A DNA stretch of 64,000 nucleotides, taken from NCBI RefSeq assembly GCF_007097265.1, contig NZ_VJZP01000019.1, forward strand, positions 1 to 64,000, in the 5' to 3' direction. The position numbers were made by a program, and so were the translations under genes. A model generated the notes under the pieces. It did no database searches. It was not told where the DNA came from and saw only the letters and a list, made by a program, of their open reading frames with translations. Each line of letters opens with the position of its first letter. Within the stretch, counting starts at the first letter, position 1. Shown one piece after another: positions 16,714-26,599 of this stretch. Source of the DNA: Flavobacterium gawalongense. GTDB lineage: Bacteria > Bacteroidota > Bacteroidia > Flavobacteriales > Flavobacteriaceae.

Positions 16714-18186
16714 TTAGGAGTTAATTATTGGAAGTGAAACCGTGAAAGTAGTTCCTTTTCCAAATTCAGTTTCAAAGGTAATCGTTCCTTTATAATTTTC
16801 GATAATGTTTTTTATTATACCAAGGCCAAGACCCATTCCACTACTTTTGGTAGTAAATTTTGGTTCGAATATGCGGCTAATGTCTTTAGGTTGAATTCCA
16901 ATTCCATTGTCCGCAACAGTAATCAGAACGTTGTTTAATTCTTTTCTTACGGTTACTACTATTGATTTTTCTTCTTGGTTTTCGGGAATGGATTGAATCG
17001 CATTTTTAACCAAATTTGTAATAATACGGATGAGTTGGGTTCGGTCTACTTTTGAAATAATTTCGGGTGAATCACTTTGAAAGGTGATATACTCTTCATT
17101 GAAAATATCCATTGCCAATTCTACCACTTCAACCACATTCAAGGTCTCGTTTTGTTGTGCTGGCATTGAAGCAAAATTGGAAAAAGCTGATGCAACCGCA
17201 TTCATCGTGTCAATTTGTTGTATCAAAGTTTCGGAGTAATCCTTCATCTTTTGCTTTATATCAGCATCATTTGGATCAAATTTTCTTTGAAAACTCTGTA
17301 CCGTCAGTCGCATTGGCGTAAGCGGATTCTTGATTTCATGAGCCACCTGTTTCGCCATTTCGCGCCAGGCTTCTTCTCGCTCACTCTGTGCTAGTTTTAT
17401 GGCACTTTTTTCCAATTCATCAACCATTCCGTTGTATGCCTTTATCAATAAATTAATTTCTTTGCTATTGGCTTCTAATACAATTTTCTCGTTTTTTTGA
17501 TACAAGCTGGTTTCACTTAACTTATCGGAAATCGTTTTTAAAGATTTTGTGATGTAGGAGGAAAGAAAATAAGCAACTGCAAAAGCGACAATTAGCATAA
17601 AGGAATACACTTGTCCTAATCGGATGAGGAAACTATTTAATTCATTTTCATAAAACCCGTCATTTTCAACATAAGGCAAATTCAAAATACCCAAAGGTTT
17701 AAATTTGTCGTCTTTTATCTGGCTGTACAAAGAACGATTTTTAACACCGTTAATGGTTTTGATATCGACGTATTTTTTTTCAATTGAAGAGCGAACTAGT
17801 TTCAGAATGTATTTTGGGATTGAAGGGGATACTTTATCAACTGAAAACGATTCTTTAGACGATTTTAGAAGTTGTCCATCTAAGCTGTAAATGTTAATCT
17901 CAATATTGTGGATTTGCGCCAGTTCGTGAATTTTATCCTTAAAAATTAAATCTAAATTTCCGGATGTCAACGGATAAGTTGTAGTAGAGAGCACATAATT
18001 TATGTGCTGTTTTACGGCATTCTCGTTTCGTTCCAGACGTTCTTGGTGGTATTCTTTGGCTTCATTTTTAAATTGAATAATGGAAATGGACGCCAATAAT
18101 ATCGAAGCCATAATAATCAATACAATCATGGAAAGGAAAATCCTAATCCGTAATGAAAGCATTGTTGTTTTGAGGCTGTTGAACAT
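16714..18186 (-). CDS. Sensor histidine kinase, NtrY/NtrB-like transmitter
   Basis: This 490-residue membrane kinase has a first transmembrane helix at about 13-33, a periplasmic sensor of about 150 residues, a second helix at about 190-210 and a HAMP-like linker. The HisKA box is HEIKNPLTPMRLTVQSFQRK, with the phospho-accepting His at about 285, and the HATPase has N box NAIQSIPEN, ADNGIGIQ and GMGLGLGIIKNII. The box style is that of NtrY/NtrB. No response regulator gene is near, so its partner is elsewhere. It lies between hemJ and the hydratase gene. Confidence 0.92.
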   Translation of the reverse strand: MFNSLKTTMLSLRIRIFLSMIVLIIMASILLASISIIQFKNEAKEYHQERLERNENAVKQHINYVLSTTTYPLTSGNLDLIFKDKIHELAQIHNIEINIYSLDGQLLKSSKESFSVDKVSPSIPKYILKLVRSSIEKKYVDIKTINGVKNRSLYSQIKDDKFKPLGILNLPYVENDGFYENELNSFLIRLGQVYSFMLIVAFAVAYFLSSYITKSLKTISDKLSETSLYQKNEKIVLEANSKEINLLIKAYNGMVDELEKSAIKLAQSEREEAWREMAKQVAHEIKNPLTPMRLTVQSFQRKFDPNDADIKQKMKDYSETLIQQIDTMNAVASAFSNFASMPAQQNETLNVVEVVELAMDIFNEEYITFQSDSPEIISKVDRTQLIRIITNLVKNAIQSIPENQEEKSIVVTVRKELNNVLITVADNGIGIQPKDISRIFEPKFTTKSSGMGLGLGIIKNIIENYKGTITFETEFGKGTTFTVSLPIINS

Positions 18187-18188
18187 AA

Positions 18189-18746
18189 TTAAGATTGATT
18201 TCTTTCTCTAATTTTTTTATAAAATTTAAACCCGAGCATAATCAAAACGGAGAATAAAATAATCCCGATTACACCATAAATCCAGTTTACGGCATTTTTC
18301 AGTATCACTAAAAAAACCACCGAAAAAAGAATAATTGTGGCGCCCTCATTCCATAAACGCATGTAGTTTGTCGTGTATTTTACTTCGTCATTTTGCAATT
18401 GCTTGAATATTTGATGGCATTTACCATGATATAAATACAACACAAATACAAAGCCAAGTTTTACATGCATCCAAGGCATTTTTAACCAAGCTTGTCCTAA
18501 ATCCGTAAACAACAGCATCCAAAAAGCAAATATACTCGCTAATACTGCCGAAGGCCAAGTGATAATATACCACAGGCGATAGGTCATTATTTTGTATTGT
18601 TTTTGCAGAATTTCTTTCTCAGGAGATGGTTTTTGCGCGGCTTCAATTTGGTAAACAAATAAGCGTACAATATAAAATAATCCTGCAAACCACGTGATTA
18701 CAAAGATGAGGTGTAAAGATTTAAGGTAATTATAATAGTCCGTCAT
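18189..18746 (-). CDS. hemJ: Protoporphyrinogen IX oxidase HemJ
   Basis: This 185-residue inner-membrane protein with four or five helices converts protoporphyrinogen IX to protoporphyrin IX. The family start YLKSLHLIFVITWFAGLFYI contains the essential His (residue 12), and PWMHVKLGFVFVLYLYHGKC carries the conserved His and Lys. It overlaps the MATE gene by 17 bases, lies two genes from hemH, and fills the step for which no hemG or hemY is seen. Confidence 0.87.
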   Translation of the reverse strand: MTDYYNYLKSLHLIFVITWFAGLFYIVRLFVYQIEAAQKPSPEKEILQKQYKIMTYRLWYIITWPSAVLASIFAFWMLLFTDLGQAWLKMPWMHVKLGFVFVLYLYHGKCHQIFKQLQNDEVKYTTNYMRLWNEGATIILFSVVFLVILKNAVNWIYGVIGIILFSVLIMLGFKFYKKIRERNQS

Positions 18747-20085
18747 TAGTTTGAATCAATTTTGTATTCATTTCTTTTTTTAGAAAATAGCCAGTAAGTA
18801 TCGTTGATAAAATATCGGCGATTGGGAATGCAATCCATACTCCAAAAATACCTAAAAAATTTGGTAGAATCAGTACTAACGGAATTAGGAAAAATCCTTG
18901 CTTACTTAACGTTAAAAGCAATGCTTTTTTTGCCTTTCCCGCCGCTTGAAAATAGGCAGCGCCAATTAATTGAATAGCTATAATTGGCGAAGCTGCAAAA
19001 ACCCAGCGCAAAGCTTCGGGAGTTTGTGCAATTACTATTGGATCTGTGGTAAAGATGGCTACGATTGATTTGGCAAAAATTAAAATAACTACAAAAATCA
19101 GGGTAGCTAAAAAAGCAGCATATTTTATCGAAAGCAGAACACTTTCTTTAACTCTTTCATAATTCTGAGCACCGTAGTTAAAGCCTGCAATAGGCAGAAA
19201 ACCTTGTGTAATTCCCAGAATTGGAAACAAAGCAAACATCAACATTCGGCTAATAATTCCATAAATGGCTACAGAATGTTCACCACCATACGTATATAAA
19301 GTATGATTCAGGATTATGGCTAAAATACTTACCACACCTTGTCTAGAAAAAGTCACAAAACTCAGTTCCGTGATTTCTTTTACGATGGGAATTTTGAATT
19401 TAAAATGTCTCGCTTTTAGCTTTAATTCACTTTTAAAAACAAAAAACCATAGCACAAATACAAAACACATGAAATAGGATATTGCTGAAGCCAATGCAGC
19501 TCCAAACATCCCCATATTCATGTATTTTATAAAAATAATATCTAATATAATATTTACAAGAGCAGGAATAATCATGGCAATCATAGCAAATTTAGCTTTG
19601 CTTTCTGCGCGGATAATATTATTACCCATCATGCAAAGCGCTAAAAAAGGCACCGAAGTGATAATGGGATAGAAAAATTCCTTTGCGGGTTTCATTATTT
19701 CACCTTTGGCGCCAAAAAGCAACAGCATTTCATCGCTAAAAAAAATACCTAATAGCACAAAAACAGATGCCAATAGAAAAGTCATCATGATTTGGTTCCC
19801 AAAAGTGTGCAATGCTTTTTCTTTGTGATTGGCACCCAAAGCTCTTGAAAGTATAGAGCCTCCGCCCACGCCAATCGCCATTCCTAAAGAAGAAATCAAG
19901 AAGGTGATGGGCAAAACTACAGTTACTGCTGCAATGGCTAAGGAACCAATCCATTGTCCTACAAATATAGTGTCGATCACAATATTGACCGACATGAATA
20001 AAATCCCAATAGAAGAAGGAACTGCTTGTTTTATCAAGAGTTTTTTGATATCCTGTGTTCCTAATTCATCGGCGGTAACGGCCAT
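18730..20085 (-). CDS. MATE-family multidrug/sodium antiporter
   Basis: This protein (about 451 residues from the Met at 20085) has twelve predicted helices in two MatE halves, with PSSIGILFMSVNIVIDTIFV near the start and GFLPIAGFNYGAQNYERVKE in the second half. An upstream in-frame ATG at 20112 would overlap hemH by 26 bases. The internal Met leaves one base between the genes and starts nearer the family beginning. Its place between hemH and hemJ suggests export of a porphyrin or another compound, but this is only positional. Confidence 0.88.
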   Translation of the reverse strand: MAVTADELGTQDIKKLLIKQAVPSSIGILFMSVNIVIDTIFVGQWIGSLAIAAVTVVLPITFLISSLGMAIGVGGGSILSRALGANHKEKALHTFGNQIMMTFLLASVFVLLGIFFSDEMLLLFGAKGEIMKPAKEFFYPIITSVPFLALCMMGNNIIRAESKAKFAMIAMIIPALVNIILDIIFIKYMNMGMFGAALASAISYFMCFVFVLWFFVFKSELKLKARHFKFKIPIVKEITELSFVTFSRQGVVSILAIILNHTLYTYGGEHSVAIYGIISRMLMFALFPILGITQGFLPIAGFNYGAQNYERVKESVLLSIKYAAFLATLIFVVILIFAKSIVAIFTTDPIVIAQTPEALRWVFAASPIIAIQLIGAAYFQAAGKAKKALLLTLSKQGFFLIPLVLILPNFLGIFGVWIAFPIADILSTILTGYFLKKEMNTKLIQTNDGLL

Positions 20086-20086
20086 T

Positions 20087-21148
20087 TTAAGCGTTTGCTT
20101 TTTCAGAATCAACCTCTTTTTTCATTGAAGACGATGTATTGGACCAATTCGTAATCCAGTTACTCACGGTTTTACACCAATCGTCACTGTCATTTAAACA
20201 GGGAATCGCTTTGAAGTTTTCACCGCCGTGTTCTTTAAATTGATGATTGGCTTCCATGGCAATTTCTTCCAAAGTCTCCAAACAATCCGATACGAAAGCA
20301 GGCGTAACAACGGCCAGGTTTTTAATTCCTTTTTCCGGCATTTTATTTACTTCCACATCCGTGTAAGGTGTTAGCCATTTGTCTCCAGCCAAACGGGATT
20401 GAAAAGTCTGACTGTATTTTCCTTCTGGAATTCCCAATAATTTCACGACTTGTTTTGTGGTTTCGTAACATTGATGACGGTAACAAAATTCATGTGCCGG
20501 TGAAGGCGTGTTGCAACAAGAACCGTCAATTTTACAATGTGATTTGGTGATATCCGTCTTGCGAATGTGACGCTCCGGAATTCCGTGATACGAAAATAAT
20601 AAATGATCGTAATCAAAACCTTCTAGATGTCCTTTGATAGAATCAGCAAGGTTTTTTATATAATCGGGTTTGTTATAAAATGCGGGAACGATAGTAAATT
20701 TCATTTCCGGGAAGTGCTTTTTACGCAAATCTTCGGCCAATTCCAGAATGGTAGTGGTAGAAGCCATAGCATGTTGTGGATACAATGGAAGAAGCATCAC
20801 TTCATTTACCCCTTTATCGTGCAATTCTTGTAATCCTGACAAAAGAGAAGGATTGCCATAACGCATCGCCAAGGAAACTGGAATATCAACTAGTTTTTTT
20901 ACCTTTTCGTGCATTCTTTTGGAAATAACCACAAGCGGAGAGCCTTCATCCCACCATATTTTTGCGTAAGCAGTAGCTGATTTTTCAGGTCTTTTTCTTA
21001 AAATAATCCCGCGAACTAATAATGCTCTTAACAAAAACGGAACGTCAATTACGTATTTGTCCATTAAAAATTCGTCTAAATAGGGTTTAACATCTTTTGG
21101 AGTTGGACTTTCTGGAGAACCTAAATTAACTAATAATACACCTTTCAT
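20087..21148 (-). CDS. hemH: Ferrochelatase
   Basis: This 353-residue enzyme inserts Fe2+ into protoporphyrin IX, the last step of protoheme synthesis. It has the start GVLLVNLGSPESP, the active-site SYHGIPERH with the metal-chelating His, and a TFQSRLAGDKWLTPYTD stretch. The second catalytic residue region is VTPAFVSDCLETLEEI. The C-terminal Ser- and Lys-rich tail (about 335-353) is an extension of no known role. It is the first gene of the leftward hemH, MATE, hemJ run. Confidence 0.95.
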   Translation of the reverse strand: MKGVLLVNLGSPESPTPKDVKPYLDEFLMDKYVIDVPFLLRALLVRGIILRKRPEKSATAYAKIWWDEGSPLVVISKRMHEKVKKLVDIPVSLAMRYGNPSLLSGLQELHDKGVNEVMLLPLYPQHAMASTTTILELAEDLRKKHFPEMKFTIVPAFYNKPDYIKNLADSIKGHLEGFDYDHLLFSYHGIPERHIRKTDITKSHCKIDGSCCNTPSPAHEFCYRHQCYETTKQVVKLLGIPEGKYSQTFQSRLAGDKWLTPYTDVEVNKMPEKGIKNLAVVTPAFVSDCLETLEEIAMEANHQFKEHGGENFKAIPCLNDSDDWCKTVSNWITNWSNTSSSMKKEVDSEKANA

Positions 21149-21247
21149 GTTATCTTTTTTTGTTGGTACAAAAGTAAATAAACTTACTTTTTTATAAATT
21201 GCGATTAACTATTTTTTATTTATTGTTTAATATGATAAATCAATTGT

Positions 21248-22123
21248 TTACTGCATATTTGGGTTGATCGACATCAAATATTTCTTTGGCGTTGTTGCAA
21301 ATTTTTTCTTGAACGCCGCTATAAAATGACTTCCTGTGCTATAACCAATTTTTAATCCCACTTCGTTTACATTATAGGAACCACTGTCTAATAATTTTCG
21401 GGCAAAATCCATTTTATAGTCAAATAGAAACCCGTAAACCGTATCACCATAAATTTGTTTGAAACCCATTTTTAGTTTCTTTAGATTCAAACCAATTTCA
21501 TCGGCTAATTCCTGTAATCCTGGCGGTTCGGCCATGTTTGCAATGATGATTTCTTTGGCTTTTTTAATTTTCATTACATTATCCTCGTCGATTAAAAATG
21601 GACATTGTTCTGCGTTTGGATCTTCAGTTCGGTTGAAATACAAACTCAATAATTCATATCCTTTTCCTTTATAATAGAGATTTTTTATGGACGGATGCAA
21701 ACTGTAATGAAACAATTGTGATAAAACGATTGCCATCGATGGACTGATATTTCCTTCGTTATAATATTTTTTGTCCTTATTGTCGGCACTTAAAAAGGTG
21801 ATGTAGTCTGCTTCTGTCGAAAACAAAGCGTGAAACTTTTTGATCGAAATAATTACAGAAATCACCCAGGAATTTGGCGCTAACTCCAGATTTAAAGGCA
21901 ATTCTTTCTGCGGATTGTATAAAAGCAATGATTTTTCTTCTTTTAATTCCAAAGCATAATTTCCCTGATTGAAGATGAATTTGGCACTTCCTTTTAATCC
22001 AAAATGGAACTGAATCAAACCGCTACCCACTTCGCGTTGTGCATTGAAAGTATCAACACTATCATTTTGAAAACGAATCAGGGTAAAATCATCTTCAATT
22101 TTTATAATTTCCTGAGAACCCAT
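21248..22123 (-). CDS. AraC-family transcriptional regulator (PchR-like)
   Basis: This 291-residue regulator has an N-terminal ligand-binding cupin-like region (1-about 170) and a C-terminal double HTH (about 190-285). The HTH begins IIIANMAEPPGLQELADEIG and ends in YNVNEVGLKIGYSTGSHFIA with FKKKFATTPKKYL. The style is that of PchR-like regulators of iron or heme uptake. It lies divergent from hemA over a 229-base gap that holds a dyad (22167-22189), so control of heme synthesis is a reasonable guess. Confidence 0.88.
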   Translation of the reverse strand: MGSQEIIKIEDDFTLIRFQNDSVDTFNAQREVGSGLIQFHFGLKGSAKFIFNQGNYALELKEEKSLLLYNPQKELPLNLELAPNSWVISVIISIKKFHALFSTEADYITFLSADNKDKKYYNEGNISPSMAIVLSQLFHYSLHPSIKNLYYKGKGYELLSLYFNRTEDPNAEQCPFLIDEDNVMKIKKAKEIIIANMAEPPGLQELADEIGLNLKKLKMGFKQIYGDTVYGFLFDYKMDFARKLLDSGSYNVNEVGLKIGYSTGSHFIAAFKKKFATTPKKYLMSINPNMQ

Positions 22124-22166
22124 AGCGATATTTTTTTATTACAAATATGATAATTATCAGACATTT

Positions 22167-22189
22167 TTATTTAGAACAACTCTAAATAA
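22167..22189. promoter_or_regulatory. Candidate Fur-like operator in the araC-hemA intergenic region
   Basis: The perfect 9-bp dyad TTATTTAGA-ACAAC-TCTAAATAA sits 44 bases before the AraC gene and about 160 bases before hemA. The A/T-rich dyad with TAGA and TCTA cores resembles Fur-type boxes I associate with flavobacterial iron genes. The binding protein is not shown by sequence. Confidence 0.4.
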
Positions 22190-22318
22190 TTTGATTCCAA
22201 CAACTTGATTTCACTACAAAAATAGAATTTTTTATAATAAAATAAGCAATTAGAATTAAAAAATCACTCAGCGATACAAAAAGAACTTCTAGCGTTACTT
22301 TTATAAAAACTATAGTGA

Positions 22319-22326
22319 TAATTTTG
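22319..22326 (+). promoter_or_regulatory. hemA promoter -7 box
   Basis: TAATTTTG matches the Bacteroidota -7 consensus TAnnTTTG. No good TTG lies 17-20 bases upstream. If real, transcription starts near 22332, which excludes the GTG at 22326 and supports the ATG at 22353 as the hemA start. Confidence 0.45.
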
Positions 22327-22352
22327 TGTCACTTTCTGGTAAAGTGCAAAAT

Positions 22353-23609
22353 ATGGAAAACAATAACACATCAAAGCATCATTATTTTTACTCCGTTGGA
22401 TTGAGTTATAAAAAAGCAGATGCTGAGATTAGAGGAAAATTTAGTTTAGATGCTGCTGCAAAAACGCGTTTACTGGAACAAGCTAAGACTGAAGGAATAG
22501 AGAGTTTAATAGTTACTTCTACCTGCAACCGAACTGAAATTTACGGTTTTGCAGAACACCCATTTCAATTAATCAAATTAATTTGCGAAAACAGTCAAGG
22601 TTCTGTTGAAGCATTTCAAAAAGTTGGTTTTGTTTATAAAAATCAAGAAGCCATCAGTCATATGTTTCGTGTAGGAACCGGTTTGGACAGCCAAATTCTT
22701 GGGGATTTCGAAATTATTGCTCAAATAAAATCCAGTTTTTCACAATCAAAATCTTTAGGTTTGGCTAATGCTTTCATGGAAAGATTGGTTAATGCCGTTA
22801 TACAAGCCAGTAAAAAGATCAAAACCGATACAGAGATCAGCTCTGGAGCTACTTCGGTTTCTTTTGCTGCTGTTCAATATATTTTCAAGAATGTAGAAGA
22901 CATTGGAAATAAAAATATTCTATTGTTTGGTACTGGAAAAATTGGTAGAAACACCTGTGAGAATTTAGTAAAACACACTAAAAACGAACATATTACTTTA
23001 ATCAACAGAACGAAAGCCAAAGCAGAGAAGCTAGCCGGAAAATTGAATTTAGTTGTAAAAGATTATTCAGAATTGCATCTTGAATTGCAAAAAGCAGATG
23101 TTGTTGTTGTGGCTACAGGAGCTCAAAATCCTACGGTCGATAAAGCGATTCTGAATTTGAAGAAACCGTTATTGATTCTGGATTTATCCATCCCAAAAAA
23201 TGTGAATAAAGATGTGGAAGAAATAGAAGGTGTTACGCTAATTCACATGGATTATTTGTCTCAAATAACAGACGAAACTTTAGAAAATAGAAAAAAACAT
23301 ATTCCTGCTGCTGAAGCAATCATTGAAGAAATAAAGGAAGAATTTATTACTTGGACCAAGGGCAGAAAATTTGCTCCAACAATCAATGCTTTGAAAGCAA
23401 AATTGAATGCGATAAAAAATTCAGAATTGGATTTCCAAAGCAAGAAAATTTTAAATTTCAATGAAGAACAAGCCGAGATTATCAGTGCAAGAATTATCCA
23501 AAAAATAACAACACACTTTGCCAACCATTTGAAAGATGATGATACTATGGTAGATGAAAGTATTGAATGGATTGAAAAGGTTTTCAAAATTGGAACGACC
23601 ACAAAATAA
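22353..23609 (+). CDS. hemA: Glutamyl-tRNA reductase
   Basis: This enzyme reduces glutamyl-tRNA to glutamate-1-semialdehyde, the first committed step of C5-pathway heme synthesis. It shows the catalytic Cys in STCNRTEIYGF, the substrate segment GLDSQILGDFEIIAQIK, the NADPH site LLFGTGKIGRNTCENL and a C-terminal dimerisation helix. A GTG at 22326 would add nine residues, but a -7 box ends there and the ATG at 22353 gives a normal start, for 418 residues. Its stop overlaps hemC by one base (TAATG). Confidence 0.95.
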   Translation: MENNNTSKHHYFYSVGLSYKKADAEIRGKFSLDAAAKTRLLEQAKTEGIESLIVTSTCNRTEIYGFAEHPFQLIKLICENSQGSVEAFQKVGFVYKNQEAISHMFRVGTGLDSQILGDFEIIAQIKSSFSQSKSLGLANAFMERLVNAVIQASKKIKTDTEISSGATSVSFAAVQYIFKNVEDIGNKNILLFGTGKIGRNTCENLVKHTKNEHITLINRTKAKAEKLAGKLNLVVKDYSELHLELQKADVVVVATGAQNPTVDKAILNLKKPLLILDLSIPKNVNKDVEEIEGVTLIHMDYLSQITDETLENRKKHIPAAEAIIEEIKEEFITWTKGRKFAPTINALKAKLNAIKNSELDFQSKKILNFNEEQAEIISARIIQKITTHFANHLKDDDTMVDESIEWIEKVFKIGTTTK

Positions 23610-24526
23610 TGAATAAAATTATACGCATAGGAACCCGCGATAGCGAACTAGCACTTTGGCAAGCCCATACAGTCGAAAGAAAACTAAACGATTTAGGGTA
23701 TAAAACCGAAATTATAGCTGTAAAATCACAAGGGGATATCATCCTTGATAAACCACTTTACGAATTAGGAATCACAGGAATTTTTACCAAAACGCTGGAT
23801 ATCGCTATGATCAATGGTCAAGTCGACATTGCTGTGCATTCCATGAAAGATGTTCCTACGGCTTTGCCAATAGGAATTGTTCAAGCCGCGGTTCTGGAAA
23901 GAGCGAATTTTTTGGATATTTTGGTACACAAAGGAAATCTTGATTTTCTTAATGGAGAAGGAACTATTGCCACAGGAAGTTTACGTCGTCAGGCACAATG
24001 GTTGCATAAATACCCAAATCACAAGACTGTCGATTTGCGTGGAAACGTAAATACCAGAATGCAAAAGTTTCAGGAAAGTGATTGGAATGGAGCTGTCTTT
24101 GCGGCAGCAGGATTGGAAAGAATTAACCTGAAACCTGAAAATCATATTAATTTAGATTGGATGGTTCCGGCACCTGCACAAGGTGCAATGGTTATTGTTG
24201 CTATGGGAAATGATGAATTTTCTAAAGAAGCCGTTGCCCAACTCAACGATATCGAAACCGAAGTGTGTACCCATATTGAAAGACAATTTCTAAAAACGCT
24301 TGAAGGCGGTTGTACAGCGCCAATTGGAGCTTTGGCAACGTTTGAAGAAGATACTATTTTATTCAAAGGCGTTTTGTTTTCTATTGATGGAAAAGAAAGA
24401 ATCGAGGTAAATAAAACTGTTCCATTAGAAGATTGGAAAAAATTAGGATTTACATCTGCTCAGGAAATTTTAGAGAACGGCGGAACAAAATTAATGCGAT
24501 CCATTAAAGAAACATTAAAAAAATAA
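23609..24526 (+). CDS. hemC: Hydroxymethylbilane synthase (porphobilinogen deaminase)
   Basis: This 305-residue enzyme joins four porphobilinogens into hydroxymethylbilane. It has IRIGTRDSELALWQA at the start, the catalytic Asp segment VDIAVHSMKDVPT, GSLRRQAQW for substrate binding, and LEGGCTAPIGA with the Cys that carries the dipyrromethane cofactor. It is translationally coupled to hemA. Confidence 0.96.
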   Translation: MNKIIRIGTRDSELALWQAHTVERKLNDLGYKTEIIAVKSQGDIILDKPLYELGITGIFTKTLDIAMINGQVDIAVHSMKDVPTALPIGIVQAAVLERANFLDILVHKGNLDFLNGEGTIATGSLRRQAQWLHKYPNHKTVDLRGNVNTRMQKFQESDWNGAVFAAAGLERINLKPENHINLDWMVPAPAQGAMVIVAMGNDEFSKEAVAQLNDIETEVCTHIERQFLKTLEGGCTAPIGALATFEEDTILFKGVLFSIDGKERIEVNKTVPLEDWKKLGFTSAQEILENGGTKLMRSIKETLKK

Positions 24527-24531
24527 TAAGT

Positions 24532-24555
24532 AGAGACGCGATAAATAGCGTCTCT
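24532..24555. repeat. Short palindrome after hemC
   Basis: AGAGACGC (24532-24539) and GCGTCTCT (24548-24555) form an 8-bp hairpin with no T run. It resembles dispersed palindromes of flavobacterial genomes more than a terminator. Confidence 0.5.
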
Positions 24556-24614
24556 CACATATCGCATTTAAGATTTATCATATTTCTGATTTATCGCAAT
24601 TCATTAACAAAAAC

Positions 24615-25280
24615 ATGAGCAGACAAATTCAAATATTTTCAACAAAAGTACTTTCTAGCGTTCAAAAACAAGAATTAGTAAAAGCTAATTTCAATGTCAT
24701 CGAAGCGGATTTTATCGACACCAAAAATCAACCTTTCGAACTAAACGAAATCAATGACAACTTGATTTTTACCAGTCAAAATGCAGCTCAAAGTTTGTTG
24801 CTTCACCCTAAATGCGAAGAATTAAAAACAAAAAACGTTTTTTGTGTTGGGTTGAAAACCAAAATTCTATTGTCGGAAAGTGGTTTTAACGTCATTGCTT
24901 ATACGGGTTACGCATCAGACTTGACAGAAATAATAACGTTGATTTACTCCAATGAAAGCTACACTTTTTTTAGTGGCAATTTGAGAAAAGAAACGTTACC
25001 AAAAGCGTTGAAAGAAGCCAAAGTAAAGTTCAACGAAATCCAAGTGTATGAGACTTCTTTAACACCACACAAAATAAAAACTCCTGTTGATGCCATTTTG
25101 TTTTTTAGCCCATCAGGCGTGGAAAGTTATTTGAAAGAAAATAAAATTAAAGGGGAACTTTGCTTTTGTATCGGTACTACCACTGCAGAAACATTGAACA
25201 AAACTACTAAAAACATTATTATCGCAGATCAACCGTCTATTGAAGATGTGATTGAAGATGTAATTGAAGAATATAAATAA
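24615..25280 (+). CDS. hemD: Uroporphyrinogen-III synthase
   Basis: This 221-residue protein closes hydroxymethylbilane with D-ring inversion. The family is weakly conserved, and the call rests on the two-domain pattern: DNLIFTSQNAAQSLL in the first domain and VDAILFFSPSGVESYL with FCIGTTTAETL in the second. The setting between hemC and hemE supports it. The tail repeats IEDVIEDVIEEYK. It is 88 bases after hemC. Confidence 0.9.
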   Translation: MSRQIQIFSTKVLSSVQKQELVKANFNVIEADFIDTKNQPFELNEINDNLIFTSQNAAQSLLLHPKCEELKTKNVFCVGLKTKILLSESGFNVIAYTGYASDLTEIITLIYSNESYTFFSGNLRKETLPKALKEAKVKFNEIQVYETSLTPHKIKTPVDAILFFSPSGVESYLKENKIKGELCFCIGTTTAETLNKTTKNIIIADQPSIEDVIEDVIEEYK

Positions 25281-25389
25281 CCCCCGAAGGGGAATTAGAA
25301 AAGAAACCTAAGAACGTTGCAACTTCTGGGAACAAACATAAAATAAAAACTTTGAGCCTTTGTGCCTTTGTGGCATTAAATAAGAAATT

Positions 25390-26415
25390 ATGATAAAGAA
25401 CGACCTATTTTTAAAAGCATTAAGAGGAGAAACCGTAGAACGTCCACCAGTTTGGATGATGCGTCAGGCGGGAAGGTATTTGCCTGAATTCATCGCTTTG
25501 CGCGACAAATATGATTTCTTCACCCGTTGCCAAACCCCAGAATTAGCTGCTGAAATCACTGTGCAACCGATACGAAGAATAGCTCCGGATGTTGCGATTT
25601 TGTTTTCGGATATATTAGTAATTCCACAGGCAATGGGAATTGAAGTCTTGATGAAAGAAAATTTTGGTCCATTTTTGCCAAATCCTATTCGAACGATTCA
25701 GGATGTTGAGAAAGTGATTGTTCCGGATATTCAGGAAACTCTAGGTTATGTGATGGACGCCATCAAATTGACCAAAGAAATGTTGAATGATGAGGTGCCG
25801 TTAATCGGTTTCGCAGGTTCTCCTTGGACTATTTTCTGTTATGCTGTGGAAGGAAAAGGTTCTAAAAGCTTTGATATGGCCAAAGGATTTTGTTTCACAC
25901 ACCCAGAAGCAGCGCATGTTTTATTGCAAAAAATCACCGACACCACTATTTTATATTTAAAAGAAAAAATAAAAGCGGGGGTTGATGCCGTTCAGATTTT
26001 TGACTCCTGGGGCGGAATGCTTTCTCCGGTTGATTATCAGGAATTCTCTTGGAAATACATCAACCAAATCGTTGAAGCTTTAGCCGATGAAACTCATGTA
26101 ATTGTTTTTGGAAAAGGATGTTGGTTTGCGTTGGGTGAAATGGGTAAAAGTAGAGCATCGGCACTTGGTGTTGACTGGACTTGTTCTCCAAGGAATGCGA
26201 GATACTTGTCAGGTGGAAACATCACGTTGCAAGGAAATTTTGATCCGTCAAGATTGTTGTCGCCAATTCCAACCATCAAAAAAATGGTTCATGAAATGAT
26301 TGACGAATTCGGAAAAGACAAATACATCGTGAATTTAGGTCACGGAATTTTACCAAACATTCCTGTAGATCACGCAAAAGCATTTATTGATGCTGTGAAG
26401 GAATATAATCAGTAG
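25390..26415 (+). CDS. hemE: Uroporphyrinogen decarboxylase
   Basis: This 341-residue enzyme removes the four acetate carboxyls to give coproporphyrinogen III. It has the N-terminal signature [16 protein letters not shown], the catalytic Asp in LFSDILVIP, and [15 protein letters not shown] followed by the C-terminal [14 protein letters not shown]. Length is normal. The gap to hemD (109 bases) holds a short CCCC-GAA-GGGG hairpin at 25281-25291 and decayed repeat-like sequence. Confidence 0.96.
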   Translation: MIKNDLFLKALRGETVERPPVWMMRQAGRYLPEFIALRDKYDFFTRCQTPELAAEITVQPIRRIAPDVAILFSDILVIPQAMGIEVLMKENFGPFLPNPIRTIQDVEKVIVPDIQETLGYVMDAIKLTKEMLNDEVPLIGFAGSPWTIFCYAVEGKGSKSFDMAKGFCFTHPEAAHVLLQKITDTTILYLKEKIKAGVDAVQIFDSWGGMLSPVDYQEFSWKYINQIVEALADETHVIVFGKGCWFALGEMGKSRASALGVDWTCSPRNARYLSGGNITLQGNFDPSRLLSPIPTIKKMVHEMIDEFGKDKYIVNLGHGILPNIPVDHAKAFIDAVKEYNQ

Positions 26416-26462
26416 TATTGAGTGTTCAGGAATTAGTATTCAGTTTTTGAGCATTGAAACAA

Positions 26463-26497
26463 AAATCAATGATGCTATTCAAGAGTATCATTGATTT
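26463..26497 (+). terminator. Terminator after hemE
   Basis: The arms AAATCAATGAT (26463-26473) and ATCATTGATTT (26487-26497) are perfect complements, followed by ATATAT rather than a pure T run. Confidence 0.6.
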
Positions 26498-26519
26498 ATA
26501 TATTTACTGTAATATTATT

Positions 26520-26571
26520 GTGAAGTTCCATAGGAACGGTTCATTTTGTAGCCACGGATTTTAATCCGTGG
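26520..26571. repeat. Dispersed palindromic element
   Basis: Two adjacent palindromes: GTTCC-ATA-GGAAC (26525-26537) and CCACGGATT-TT-AATCCGTGG (26552-26571). I recall very similar paired palindromes scattered in Bacteroidota genomes, but copy number cannot be checked here. Confidence 0.5.
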
Positions 26572-26599
26572 AAATGGAAGAATCACAAAACAATTAAAA

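Noticed and set aside
22326..22352. GTG start of hemA
   Set aside because: It overlaps a TAATTTTG -7 box, so it would be at or before the transcription start.
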